63,513 nt of DNA from Streptomyces roseus (GCF_001044425.1 NZ_LFML01000046.1:1-63513); one strand, 5' to 3'. Positions 7,732-15,954 are shown, counted from the stretch's first letter. Notes: a model not told the origin generated them from the sequence alone. Numbers and translations are program-made.

Positions 7732-8811
7732 ATGGATCTGCCCGTGATGCCGCCCGTGAAGCCGATGCTCGCCAAATCGGTGTCCAAGATCCCTCCGGGT
7801 ATGCAGTACGAGGCCAAATGGGACGGCTTCCGCGCGATCGTGCACCGCGACGGCGACGAGGTGGAGATCGGCAGCCGCACCGGGAAGAGCCTGAGCCGCT
7901 ACTTCCCCGAGCTGGTGACCGCCCTGAAGGAGAACCTGCCGGCCCGCTGCGTCGTGGACGGCGAGATCATCATCGTTCACGGCGGGCGACTGGACTTCGA
8001 CCGCCTGACCGAGCGCATCCATCCCGCGCGGTCCCGTGTCGACATGCTGGCCCAGAAGACCCCCGCCAGCTTCGTCGCCTTCGATCTGCTCGCGCTCGGG
8101 GGCGAAGCCTTCCTCGACACCCCGCTCGCCGACCGCCGCACCGCCCTCACCGACGCCCTGTCCACTGCCCGGCCCCCCGTTCATCTCGCGCCCGCGACCA
8201 CCGACCCCGCGCTCGCGCAGGACTGGTTCGAGCGGTTCGAAGGCGCCGGGCTCGACGGGGTGATCGCCAAACCGCTCGATCTGCCCTACCGGCCCGATGC
8301 CCGCCTCATGTTCAAGATCAAGCACGAGCGTACGGCGGACGTCGTCATCGCGGGTTTCCGTTTCCACAAGAGCGGTCCGATTGTCGGATCGCTGCTCCTG
8401 GGCCTGCACGACGCCCACGGCGCCCTCCAGCACGTCGGGGTCTGCGCCGCCTTCCCGATGAAGCGCCGGGCCGAGCTGGTGGAGGAACTCGCGCCCCTGC
8501 GGATGGACGACCCGACCGGGCATCCGTGGGCCGCCTGGGCCGAGGAGTCCGCGCACGAGAGCGCCCGGCTGCCCGGCGCCCAGAGCCGCTGGACCGGCAA
8601 GAAGGACCTCTCCTGGGTCCCGCTGCGCCCCGAGCGCGTCTGCGAGGTGGCGTACGACCACATGGAGGGCGACCGCTTCCGGCACACCGCCCAGTTCCGC
8701 CGCTGGCGGCCCGACCGCGATCCGCAGAGCTGTACGTACGCCCAACTGGAGGAGGTCGTCGGCTACGACCTCGCCGAGGTGCTCGGCGAGGTCGCGGGGT
8801 CGGGGTCGTAG
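7732..8811 (+). CDS. ATP-dependent DNA ligase (LigD ligase-domain/LigC type)
   Basis: 359 aa from the ATG at 7732. The nucleotidyltransferase domain shows motif I EAKWDGFR, with the adenylated Lys near residue 29. It also has SRTGKSL, VVDGEI (motif III), GVIAKPLDLPYRP (motif IV) and FKIKHERTADVVI (motif V). A C-terminal OB-fold follows. Together with the divergent polymerase-domain gene it makes a two-gene version of LigD for end joining. Its last 49 bp overlap the 3' end of the flavoprotein gene on the opposite strand. Confidence 0.93.
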   Translation: MDLPVMPPVKPMLAKSVSKIPPGMQYEAKWDGFRAIVHRDGDEVEIGSRTGKSLSRYFPELVTALKENLPARCVVDGEIIIVHGGRLDFDRLTERIHPARSRVDMLAQKTPASFVAFDLLALGGEAFLDTPLADRRTALTDALSTARPPVHLAPATTDPALAQDWFERFEGAGLDGVIAKPLDLPYRPDARLMFKIKHERTADVVIAGFRFHKSGPIVGSLLLGLHDAHGALQHVGVCAAFPMKRRAELVEELAPLRMDDPTGHPWAAWAEESAHESARLPGAQSRWTGKKDLSWVPLRPERVCEVAYDHMEGDRFRHTAQFRRWRPDRDPQSCTYAQLEEVVGYDLAEVLGEVAGSGS

Positions 8812-10193
8812 ACCAGCCGCTCCCACTCCTGCCGGTCCGGCCCCACCGCGTGCGGCGCGTACCCGGGCCGGGCCGCCAGCCAGCGCTCCACCCGCGCCCG
8901 CACCCGCGGGTCCGCGTACGCCCGCTCCGGCGGTTCCACCAGGTGCCGCACGCGGGCCCGGGCCCGCATCACCTCGGGGTCCTCCAGCGCGCACTCGAAC
9001 AGCGCGGCCACCGCGCGCGCCGAATCCCCGCGCCCCGCCCGCGTCGCGAACCGCTCCCCGATGGCCGCGTCGGCCACCACCTGGAAGTCGAACCAGGGCT
9101 TCAGGGTCCGTACGGCCCACGCGTGGTACGCGGCGGCGAACCGCACCGCCCCCGGATCCTGGTGCGCCGTACGGGCCACCCTGCACGCGGCCCACAGCGC
9201 CAGCGAGATGCCCTGCCCCAGCGTCGGGTTGGTGTGCGTGAGCGCGTCCCCGATCGGCACCAGACCCGTGGCCACCGGCCCCCGCTCGTCGACCAGCGCG
9301 CTCCACCGGTTGTCCAGGCCGCCCGCGGCCAGCACCCCGGACAGCGGTTCGGCGCCCAGCTCCAGCCAGGCCGCACCGGGCGGAAAGGCCCGCGCGGCGG
9401 CCTCGAACACGGCGGGGTCGCGCAGCGCGGCGCGGGTGGTGTCCCGGGTGTGGACGAACAGGGTCACCGCGAACACCCGGTTGTCGGCCGGGAAGACGGC
9501 GCACCCCGCGAAGGCGTTGCCGGTCACCGCCCACGGCCGGCGGGGCCCCTCCTCCCTCCCCTCCGGCAGCCGGTACCAGCGGCAGAAGTACGCCAGCCCC
9601 GTCCGGTGCCGTTCCACCACCGCCGGCCGGCAGCCCGCAGCGGGCAGCAGGCGCTCGACGCCCCCGCGCCGCCCGCCCGCGTCCACGACCAGGTCCCCCG
9701 CGTACGCACCGGCCGGCGTGGTCACGCCCCTCACCCGTACGGCGGAGCCCCGCGGTTCGGCCACCAGCCCGGTCACCGGCTCGCCGTGGCGCATGACGGC
9801 CCCCGGCTCGGCGCGCAGCGCCGTGGTCAGGGCGCTCTCCAGGACGATGCGCCGGGCCTGGAGCATGACCAGGTCCTCGTCGCCGGGCTGCGCGGGCGGG
9901 CGTACGTCGAACCAGTCCAGCTCGTGCCGCTCGCGGGCTCCGAGCCGCAGCATCTCCGCGTGGACGTCGGGCAGTTCCCGCCGCAGGACGGTGCGGGCCG
10001 CGCCCAGCAGGGCGTGCGGTTGCGCGGCCTGCGGGACGCCCGGCCGGTGCCAGCCGAAGAAGTCCCGGTCGAGCGCGGCTCCGGGGGCGCGCCCATCGCG
10101 TTCGAAGAGCTCGGCGGTGTGCCCGTACCGCGCCGCGAGCAGCGCGGTCGCCAGCCCCGCGACACCTCCGCCGATGACCAGCACGTGTGCCAT
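8763..10193 (-). CDS. FAD-dependent oxidoreductase/monooxygenase
   Basis: 476 aa from the ATG at 10193. Rossmann motif GGGVAGLATALLAARYGH starts at residue 7, followed by an acidic E (ELFERDG). A DAGGRRGG segment lies mid-chain. PIGDALTHTNPTLGQGISLALWAA near residues 315-340 is the second FAD-binding GD motif of the p-hydroxybenzoate-hydroxylase-like fold. The substrate is unknown. Its stop codon lies inside the convergent ligase gene (49-bp antisense overlap). It is distantly similar to the flavoprotein in cassette B, but no HTH or peptidase genes are next to it. Confidence 0.88.
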   Translation of the reverse strand: MAHVLVIGGGVAGLATALLAARYGHTAELFERDGRAPGAALDRDFFGWHRPGVPQAAQPHALLGAARTVLRRELPDVHAEMLRLGARERHELDWFDVRPPAQPGDEDLVMLQARRIVLESALTTALRAEPGAVMRHGEPVTGLVAEPRGSAVRVRGVTTPAGAYAGDLVVDAGGRRGGVERLLPAAGCRPAVVERHRTGLAYFCRWYRLPEGREEGPRRPWAVTGNAFAGCAVFPADNRVFAVTLFVHTRDTTRAALRDPAVFEAAARAFPPGAAWLELGAEPLSGVLAAGGLDNRWSALVDERGPVATGLVPIGDALTHTNPTLGQGISLALWAACRVARTAHQDPGAVRFAAAYHAWAVRTLKPWFDFQVVADAAIGERFATRAGRGDSARAVAALFECALEDPEVMRARARVRHLVEPPERAYADPRVRARVERWLAARPGYAPHAVGPDRQEWERLVYDPDPATSPSTSARS

Positions 10194-10454
10194 TGCGAGC
10201 CCCCCGGGCCTCTGAGCCGACGAACGGTACGAAGATCAGACTTGTCCAGAGCCTGCACGATCCCGTCCCGGCCGAAACCCGCACATCCGTCCGACGGACC
10301 AGGCCATCCGCGCCGGCGCGGGATCCGGGCAGTGATCCCGCGGCCTGCCGACCGGGCCGCGCACCGCAGACGGTTCGGCCGTCCCGACGGCAGGCGAGCG
10401 ACCTGATGCGACGTCAGCGCGCTGTGGTTCGGCGGTGGATCGGCCTGTGCGGGT

Positions 10455-10754
10455 TCAGGGGAGTTTGGCGGCCAGGACGTCGATCTTCTGGATGTCGGGG
10501 GCGTCGGCGAGCAGGGTGGGGGCGATGTCCATGAGCGCGGCGGCGATCTTGCCGTTCAGGTGGGCCTCGCGCCCGGCTTCGTCCTTGAAGGTGTCGAAGA
10601 CCCCGAAGCTCGTCGGGCCGAGCCGGAACGAGTACCAGGTCACGGTCTGGGATTCCTGCCGGGCCAGTTCCAGAGCGCTCTCCAGGAGTTCCTGGACCTG
10701 GGCGGCGTGCTCGGGCTTGGCCTCGATACGGGCCAGAAGACCGGTGTTGATCAT
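10455..10754 (-). CDS. Antibiotic biosynthesis monooxygenase (ABM) domain protein, YgiN/quinol monooxygenase-like
   Basis: 99 aa, a single ABM-type dimeric alpha/beta-barrel domain: LLARIEAKPEHAAQVQELL at the N-terminus, TVTWYSFRLGPTSFGVFDTFKD in the middle, LNGKIAAAL at the end. Members are cofactor-free monooxygenases or, often, of unknown function. It starts at the ATG at 10754, read away from the 626-bp region upstream. Confidence 0.85.
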   Translation of the reverse strand: MINTGLLARIEAKPEHAAQVQELLESALELARQESQTVTWYSFRLGPTSFGVFDTFKDEAGREAHLNGKIAAALMDIAPTLLADAPDIQKIDVLAAKLP

Positions 10755-11380
10755 GGATTCTCCAGAGGTCGGGCCGACCGGGGTTCATCGGTCGGGCTGT
10801 GAGAGGAGGAGGCCGTTTGCCGTGAAAGGCCGTGGAGCGTCTGCTGCGTTACCCGCCCAGCCAAGGGGTGGTTTCCACCCGGGCCTCGGCTTCCACGCTG
10901 GTCGGGACGGGCCTTTCCGGGAAATGCCACTCCGACGGCGGCATGGCCCGCGATTCCGGTCGGCGCCACCGTCGCCCTCACAGCCCGACCGGCTCTGCTC
11001 CGTCCGGGTGAATCGACTGCTCTTCCCGGCGTCGTGGCAGGTGACCGCCTCGCGGCGGTCGACTGCGCCGGCAGCGGCAACGACAGCGGCAGCGGGCCTT
11101 CGGAGGGATGTCCGCCCGAGATGCACAGGTGCGGGCAGGTGACTAGCCTGGGCAGGAGAGAACCGCAACTGCGGTGATTCAGCGCCTGCGGTATGCGCTA
11201 CCGCGCAGCTCTCGTATCAAGTGCGAACCAGCCCATGAGGTCCGCGGCCGAAGGCCGCGTCGACGGCGGAGTTGCACTTGGCGCACCCATGCGGGCGTGC
11301 GCTTGCCCCGCAGACATCCCTGTGCGAGGCGGCATCGACTGTGTGCCGCTGTGCGGCACGACGTCAAGAAGGGATTTTCC
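10755..11380. other. 626-bp non-coding region between divergent genes
   Basis: I see no convincing gene in 10755-11160: frames open on either strand have shadow-like composition and no ribosome binding site. The right part, 11162-11280, holds three successive inverted repeats described separately as the leader of the small secreted protein. Confidence 0.5.
11162..11280 (+). promoter_or_regulatory. Structured leader (three hairpins) upstream of the small secreted Asp-rich protein
   Basis: Hairpin 1 is ACCGCA-AC-TGCGGT (11162-11175). Hairpin 2 is GCGGTA-TGCGC-TACCGC (11188-11204). Hairpin 3 has outer arms CAAGTGC (11218-11224) and GCACTTG (11274-11280), enclosing CGCGGCC-GAA-GGCCGCG (11243-11259). 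The start codon is 100 nt downstream. It may be a structured 5' UTR or overlapping operators; no known riboswitch class was recognised. Confidence 0.4.
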
Positions 11381-11614
11381 ATGAAGGCAATGAGAGCGAA
11401 GAGGCTCTTCGCGGTGTCCGCCATCGGTGTTCTGATGGCCGGCGGCGCCGCCGTCGGTGCGGCCGGTACGGCATCGGCCGCGACTCCCACCCAGTCGGTC
11501 GCCTACGTCAGCCACGGCGGCTGGGACCACGACGACGACAACGGCTACAACCACGGCTGGTACGACGACGACGATGACTCCGGATGGAACGGAGGCTATG
11601 ACGACGGCTGCTGA
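11381..11614 (+). CDS. Small secreted Asp/Gly/His/Trp-rich protein
   Basis: 77 aa. The first 33 residues are a Sec signal peptide (MKAMRAKR, hydrophobic core, cleavage near TASAA). The mature chain of about 44 residues is extremely acidic and aromatic, with DHDDDN, NHGWYDDDDD, WNGGYDDG and a final Cys. This resembles metal- or calcium-binding or surface-adhering peptides, but I recognise no family. AAGAAGGGA at 11367-11375 gives a ribosome binding site. A convergent terminator follows immediately. Confidence 0.7.
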   Translation: MKAMRAKRLFAVSAIGVLMAGGAAVGAAGTASAATPTQSVAYVSHGGWDHDDDNGYNHGWYDDDDDSGWNGGYDDGC

Positions 11615-11641
11615 CGCAGCCCGGACCAGGGGCGGGCTGCG
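11615..11641 (+). terminator. Bidirectional terminator
   Basis: CGCAGCCCG (11615-11623) and CGGGCTGCG (11633-11641) pair perfectly around a 9-nt loop, between the convergent small secreted protein and the thioredoxin-reductase-like gene. Confidence 0.75.
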
Positions 11642-11674
11642 CATCGCCGCACCGCGATGACAGCCCGGTTCCTC

Positions 11675-12700
11675 TCAGCCTCGTCTGAACGCCCCCTGAG
11701 TTCCGCCCGAGCCGGCGGCGCGGTGGGCTTCGAGGGCCCGCAAGCCCTCCTCCTCGATCAGGTCGCCGTTGATCGCCACGGCCGCCCGCACCCCGGCCGC
11801 GGCCGCCCCGGCCAACTGCTCCATGGGCGCGGCCACGTTCCCGGCCGCCCAGACCCCCCGCAGCGCGGTGGCCCCGGTCACCGGGTCCGCCTCCAGGCAG
11901 GTGCCGATCTCCGCTCCGGACCGCTCCACCGTGGCCACGGGCAGCCCCAGGCTCGTCGCCACCCCGGCGCGGGCGGTGAAGCGCGGGCCGACCACGAGGG
12001 CCGTGCACGCCACGCGCGCGCCACCGGCCAGGGTCACCCCGGCCAGCCGGTCGCCGGTGACCTCCAGGCCGGTCACCTCACCCTCCGCCACCGCGACGCC
12101 GAGCGCGGACAGCAGCTCCCGCTCCTCCCCGGCGAGCGGCCGGGTGTGGGTCAGCAGGGTCACGCGGTCGGTCCAGTTGCGCCACATCTGCGCCTGGTGC
12201 ACGGCGAACGGACCGGTGGCCAGCACCGCGACCGGCTCGTCGCGCACCTCCCAGCCGTGGCAGTACGGGCAGTGCAGCACGTCCCGCCCCCAGCGCTCCC
12301 GCAGCCCCGGCAGCTCCGGCAGCTCGTCGACCAGCCCGGTGGCGATCAGCAGCCGTCCGGCCCGTACGACGGAGCCGTCGGCGCACCGGACGGCGAAGCC
12401 GCCGCCGGGCAGCCGGTCGGCGGCGAGCGCGGTGCCGGCCGGCCCGGAACGGATCCGGCCCCCGTACCCGGTGACCTCGGCCCGCCCCAGGGCCAGCAGT
12501 TCCGCCGGGCTCGCCCCGTCCCGGCCCAGGTAGCCGTGCAGATGGGCGGCGGGGGCGTTGCGGGGGCTGCCGGAGTCGAGCACCAGAACGGAACGACGGG
12601 CCCGGGCCAGGGTCAGCGCCCCGGCGAGTCCTGCGGTCCCGCCGCCCACGACCACCACGTCGTAGGAGGCCGACGGCGTGTTGTCCTTCGCGGTGTCCAT
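11675..12700 (-). CDS. Thioredoxin-reductase-like FAD/NAD(P) oxidoreductase with a CPYC redox pair
   Basis: 341 aa from the ATG at 12700. It has FAD motif GGGTAGLAGALTLARA (about residues 20-35) and an ATGLVDELP loop. HCPYCHGWE (about residues 140-148) supplies the redox-active CxxC. ATGPFAVHQAQMW marks the NAD(P) domain and GVWAAGNVAAPMEQLAGAAAAG the C-terminal FAD segment. The layout matches low-molecular-weight thioredoxin reductase-like enzymes and the dithiol oxidases of natural-product pathways (GliT/HlmI type). No biosynthetic cluster is adjacent, so the role is open. It is divergent from the Nudix gene. Confidence 0.9.
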   Translation of the reverse strand: MDTAKDNTPSASYDVVVVGGGTAGLAGALTLARARRSVLVLDSGSPRNAPAAHLHGYLGRDGASPAELLALGRAEVTGYGGRIRSGPAGTALAADRLPGGGFAVRCADGSVVRAGRLLIATGLVDELPELPGLRERWGRDVLHCPYCHGWEVRDEPVAVLATGPFAVHQAQMWRNWTDRVTLLTHTRPLAGEERELLSALGVAVAEGEVTGLEVTGDRLAGVTLAGGARVACTALVVGPRFTARAGVATSLGLPVATVERSGAEIGTCLEADPVTGATALRGVWAAGNVAAPMEQLAGAAAAGVRAAVAINGDLIEEEGLRALEAHRAAGSGGTQGAFRRG

Positions 12701-12766
12701 ACCGCCGAGGGTGTGGTCGGCCCGACCGGCTTGACAAACTCCGTTGCCGAACCGGCAAATGGAACG

Positions 12767-13252
12767 ATGATCACACCCCATGACCGGCCCGGACGCCCGG
12801 CCCGGGCCGTCCCCCAGCCCAACGCCGTCGTCGGCGTCGGCCTCGTCGTCACCGACGCCGACGGGCGGGTGCTCCTCGGCGAGGCCCACGACGGCCGCTG
12901 GGAGCTGCCCGGCGGCAAGGTCGACCCCGGGGAGAGCTTCGAGCAGGCCGCCGCCCGCGAACTGGCCGAGGAGACGGATCTGCGGGCCGCTCCCGAGGAC
13001 ATCCGGATCCTGACCGTCCAGCTCTCACCGGAGGCGGGGATGACCCGCCTGACCGCGGGGGCCGTGACCGGCGCCGCCGAAGGCACCCCGAAGGTCACCG
13101 AGCCGCACAAGATCCTGCGCTGGCAGTGGTTCGCCCCGGAGGCGATCCCGCACTCCCTCTACGCACCCTCCGTGACGGTCCTGCGCGCCTGGCGCCCCGA
13201 GCTCGGGCCGACCCTGCCGCCCGTCCCCTCGTACGACTACCCGGCGCCGTGA
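12767..13252 (+). CDS. Nudix hydrolase
   Basis: 161 aa from the ATG at 12767. The Nudix box reads GKVDPGE-x7-RELAEETDL, with Asp replacing the usual last Gly of GX5EX7REUXEEXGU. The core VVGVGLVVTDADGRVLLG and the late KILRWQWFAPEAIP are typical of MutT-like (d)NTP or nucleoside-diphosphate-X hydrolases. A TTGACA hexamer lies at 12731-12736 upstream, without a convincing -10. Divergent from the thioredoxin-reductase-like gene. Confidence 0.92.
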   Translation: MITPHDRPGRPARAVPQPNAVVGVGLVVTDADGRVLLGEAHDGRWELPGGKVDPGESFEQAAARELAEETDLRAAPEDIRILTVQLSPEAGMTRLTAGAVTGAAEGTPKVTEPHKILRWQWFAPEAIPHSLYAPSVTVLRAWRPELGPTLPPVPSYDYPAP

Positions 13253-13300
13253 TGCCGTCGCCGGGCGCCGCCGGCCTGCTGTGACATCTCCCACCCCCTC

Positions 13301-13330
13301 TTGCCACATCAAGGAAGGCATACCTAAGTT
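13301..13330 (+). promoter_or_regulatory. Putative promoter giving a leaderless transcript
   Basis: -35 TTGCCA (13301-13306), 18-bp spacer, -10 TAAGTT (13325-13330). The predicted start falls at about 13337-13338, on the ATG of the downstream gene. The nearest ribosome-binding-like sequence (AAGGAAGG, 13311-13318) is 19 nt from that ATG, too far to serve it. Confidence 0.5.
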
Positions 13331-13340
13331 CGTAGGTATG
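13319..13340 (+). promoter_or_regulatory. 22-bp palindromic operator over -10 and start codon
   Basis: Perfect arms CATACCTA and TAGGTATG flank AGTTCG. The right half (GTTCGTAGG) is also present in the left palindrome of the desaturase operator at 4262-4277, suggesting a related or shared repressor. Confidence 0.55.
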
Positions 13341-13610
13341 GACCCCTTCCGCCCCACACCCCCCACCGGTCCCGGAACCCCCGAGCTCGTCGACTTCACC
13401 GTCGACCTCACCGCTCAGGAGGTCCTGCGGAGGGCCCAGGTCATGGCCGCCCTCGGCCCGGACTGGGACCCGATCGAGGTTCTGCGCGGTGAGGAGGCGG
13501 CGTACGACCTGCTGTACTCCGGCCTCGACGCCGAGCAGCAGCGCATCCACGACGCCCTCGTCGAGGCCGGCGTACTCGCCCCGCGCGGGGACGGCCATGC
13601 TGCCGCTTGA
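13338..13610 (+). CDS. Small conserved actinobacterial protein of unknown function
   Basis: 90 aa. It carries VDFTVDLTAQEVLRRAQVMAALGPDWDPIEVLRGEEAAYDLLYSGL, a helical unit I recall from small uncharacterised Streptomyces proteins (possibly DUF6400; not verifiable here). No signal peptide, membrane segment or catalytic motif. The ATG is the end of a 22-bp palindrome and is probably the first codon of a leaderless message. It overlaps the next ORF by 14 bp, so the two are probably translated together. Confidence 0.75.
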   Translation: MDPFRPTPPTGPGTPELVDFTVDLTAQEVLRRAQVMAALGPDWDPIEVLRGEEAAYDLLYSGLDAEQQRIHDALVEAGVLAPRGDGHAAA

Positions 13611-13857
13611 TCCGCAGGCGGACCCCGGCCGACGCGCCTGGGTGGCCTGCCCGAGCTGCGACGACGCCCGCGGCTGCGCGCCGTGCGAGGAGCGGCGCAG
13701 CTGCTCGGCGCACTGGCGCTACCTGCTCACCAACACCGGCAGCCTGCTGCACCTGCAGTGCCCGTCCTGCACCCACGTCTGGGTGCACGAGAGCGGCTTC
13801 GGCGCCACGCGCTCGCTGTGGAGCCGCGTCACCAGCGGCCGCGCGGCCGGACGCTGA
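13597..13857 (+). CDS. Small cysteine-rich (zinc-ribbon-like) protein
   Basis: 86 aa from the ATG at 13597, overlapping the previous gene in another frame. Cysteine pairs CPSC, CAPC and CPSC plus a single C, with nearby His (CSAHWRY, CTHVWVHE), suggest one or two zinc-binding knuckles. The final CPSCTHVW unit resembles the zinc ribbons of small nucleic-acid-associated proteins. Function unknown; coupling to the upstream ORF suggests they work together. Confidence 0.65.
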   Translation: MLPLDPQADPGRRAWVACPSCDDARGCAPCEERRSCSAHWRYLLTNTGSLLHLQCPSCTHVWVHESGFGATRSLWSRVTSGRAAGR

Positions 13858-13872
13858 GCGGCCCGGCGGCGG

Positions 13873-15954
13873 TCACACCCCCGCCGGGGTCTTCTGCCCG
13901 AAGTAGCCCTCGCCCAGGTCCTCCGCCAGCAGCCGCTTGGCGATCGCGTCGGCCGCCGCCCGCAGTTCCTCGCTCCGCGGCCGGCCGCGGTCCTTCTCCA
14001 GCTGGTCGCCGAGCCAGTCCCCCCACGCCCTGGACAGGGTCGCCGCCTCCCGCCGCCCCGCCGGGGTGAGAGTGAAGAAGGCGCCCTCGCGGGTCACGTA
14101 CCCCTCCTGCTCCATCCGGTCGAAGACCGGCACCAGGACCTCGGGCGGCAGGGCGCGGCGCGAGGCGATGAGCCCGAGGCCGGCGTGGCCGACCGTCCGG
14201 GTCATGATCTCCACCTGCATCACCGCCCACGCACCCGCGATGTCCAGCCGGGTGTCGGAGTCGTTCACGATCGCCCGCGCCGTCTGCGGGCCCATGTTCC
14301 GTACGAGCTTGCCGACCGCCAGCTCCAGCAGTTTGGCCGAGTCCCCGGAGGCCGAGGCCGGTGAGGCGAAGCCGTCGCCCATGTCCGTCGAGGCCGCGCG
14401 GGCGGAGTCCCGCAGGGGGACCTGCTTGAGGAAGAGCGCGACGACGAAGCCGATCGCGGCCACCGGCACGGTCCACAGGAAGACGGTGTGCAGGGCCTGC
14501 GTGTACGCCTCGACGACGGGCGCGGCCGCCGCCGGGTCGAGGCCGTGCACCCCCTGCGGGCTCTGGGCGGTCTTCGCCAGCTGCGCCGGATCGGTCCCGG
14601 TCGCCCGGGCTGCCTCCGCCACCGCCTTCTCCAGTTCGGGGGCGAGGGTGTTGGCGTAGATCGTCCCGAACACGGCGGTGCCGAACGAGCTGCCGAGCGT
14701 ACGGAAGAACGTGACACCCGATGTGGCCGTGCCGAGGTCGGCGTAGTCCACGGTGTTCTGCACGGCGATCGTCAGGACCTGCATGCACAGGCCGATCCCG
14801 GCACCGAGCACGAACATGTACAGCGATTCCAGCCAGGCACCGGTCTGGGAGCCCATCCGCGACAGCAGGTACAGCCCGATGCCCATCACCAGGGATCCGA
14901 CGATGGGGAAGATCCGGTAGCGCCCGGTCTTGCTGGTCACGTTCCCGCTGAAGACGGACGCGATCAGCAGGCCGATCACCAGCGGCAGGGTCCGTACGCC
15001 CGAGACCGTGGCCGAATCCCCGTCCACGAACTGCAGGTACGTCGGCAGGAAGGTCATCGCGCCGAGCATGGCGAAGCCGACCACGAAGCTGAGCACCGAG
15101 CAGACGGTGAAGACCGGGTTGCGGAACAGCCGCATCGGCAGCATCGGTTCCGCCGCCCGCGTCTCGACCAGGCAGAACAGGGCGAGGGCGACGACGCCGA
15201 GCACGAAGAGCCCGATGATCGTCGCCGAACCCCAGGCGTACTCGTTCCCGCCCCAGCTGGTCGCGAGGATCAGGGCGCTGGAGCCCACCGCGACCAGGGC
15301 GATGCCGAGGTAGTCGATCCGGGTGCCGCCGGCCGCCCGTACCGAGGGGATCGTCCGGGCCGCCGCGACCACCACCAGGATCGCGATCGGGACGTTCACG
15401 TAGAACGCCCAGCGCCAGCTGAGGTGGTCGGTGAACAGGCCGCCGAGCAGCGGTCCGATGACCGTCGCCACCCCGAAGACGGCGCCGATCGCGCCCTGGT
15501 ACTTGCCGCGTTCGCGCAGCGGGACCACGTCGGCGATCAGGGCCATGGAGGTGACCATGAGCCCGCCGGCGCCGATGCCCTGGACGCCCCGCCACAGGAT
15601 CAGCAGGGACATGTTGCTCGCCAGGCCGCACAGGAACGAGCCGGTGATGAAGATGATCGCCGAGATCTGGAAGATGAGTTTCCGGCCGAACAGGTCGCCG
15701 AACTTGCCCACCAGCACCGTCGCGACCGTCTCCGCGAGCAGGTACGAGGTCACCACCCAGGACATGTGCTCCCCGCCGCCCAGATCCGCCACGATCGTGG
15801 GCAGCGCGGTGCCGACGATCGTCTGGTCCAGGGCCGCGAGCAGCACCCCGAGCATGATCGTCCCGAAGACGACGTTGCGCCGCCGCCGGTCGAGCACGGG
15901 AGGCGCCGGGGTGGGGGCTGCGGCCTCGGCGGGGGCAGTGGTCACATCTCGCAC
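13873..15954 (-). CDS. DHA2-type (EmrB/QacA) MFS multidrug exporter with C-terminal winged-helix domain
   Basis: About 693 aa from the GTG at 15954; GTGs at 15960 and 15945 are alternatives. The first ~510 residues are a 14-TM drug:H+ antiporter with ALDQTIVGTALPTI in TM1, the motif GKFGDLFGRK, LWRGVQGIGAGG in TM4 and FGVATVIGPLLGG in TM5. Residues beyond about 560 form a soluble module: ALPPEVLVPVFDRMEQEGYVTREGAFFTLTPAGRREAATLS. This reads as a MarR-like winged helix (recognition helix plus wing). It is a single uninterrupted frame, so the fusion is real. It probably exports hydrophobic drugs; the appended domain may sense the drug or bind DNA. Confidence 0.9.
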   Translation of the reverse strand: MRDVTTAPAEAAAPTPAPPVLDRRRRNVVFGTIMLGVLLAALDQTIVGTALPTIVADLGGGEHMSWVVTSYLLAETVATVLVGKFGDLFGRKLIFQISAIIFITGSFLCGLASNMSLLILWRGVQGIGAGGLMVTSMALIADVVPLRERGKYQGAIGAVFGVATVIGPLLGGLFTDHLSWRWAFYVNVPIAILVVVAAARTIPSVRAAGGTRIDYLGIALVAVGSSALILATSWGGNEYAWGSATIIGLFVLGVVALALFCLVETRAAEPMLPMRLFRNPVFTVCSVLSFVVGFAMLGAMTFLPTYLQFVDGDSATVSGVRTLPLVIGLLIASVFSGNVTSKTGRYRIFPIVGSLVMGIGLYLLSRMGSQTGAWLESLYMFVLGAGIGLCMQVLTIAVQNTVDYADLGTATSGVTFFRTLGSSFGTAVFGTIYANTLAPELEKAVAEAARATGTDPAQLAKTAQSPQGVHGLDPAAAAPVVEAYTQALHTVFLWTVPVAAIGFVVALFLKQVPLRDSARAASTDMGDGFASPASASGDSAKLLELAVGKLVRNMGPQTARAIVNDSDTRLDIAGAWAVMQVEIMTRTVGHAGLGLIASRRALPPEVLVPVFDRMEQEGYVTREGAFFTLTPAGRREAATLSRAWGDWLGDQLEKDRGRPRSEELRAAADAIAKRLLAEDLGEGYFGQKTPAGV

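Noticed and set aside
6586..10284. A 1232-codon open frame on the minus strand
   Set aside because: Only its last 356 codons form a real protein (the LigD-type polymerase domain); the rest is the shadow of the ligase and flavoprotein genes and has the Arg/Gly/Pro-rich composition of a GC-biased frame.
10785..11168. 127-codon minus-strand ORF in the 626-bp gap
   Set aside because: Arg/Pro/Ser-rich, no ribosome binding site, no recognisable domain; typical of chance open frames in 70+% GC DNA.
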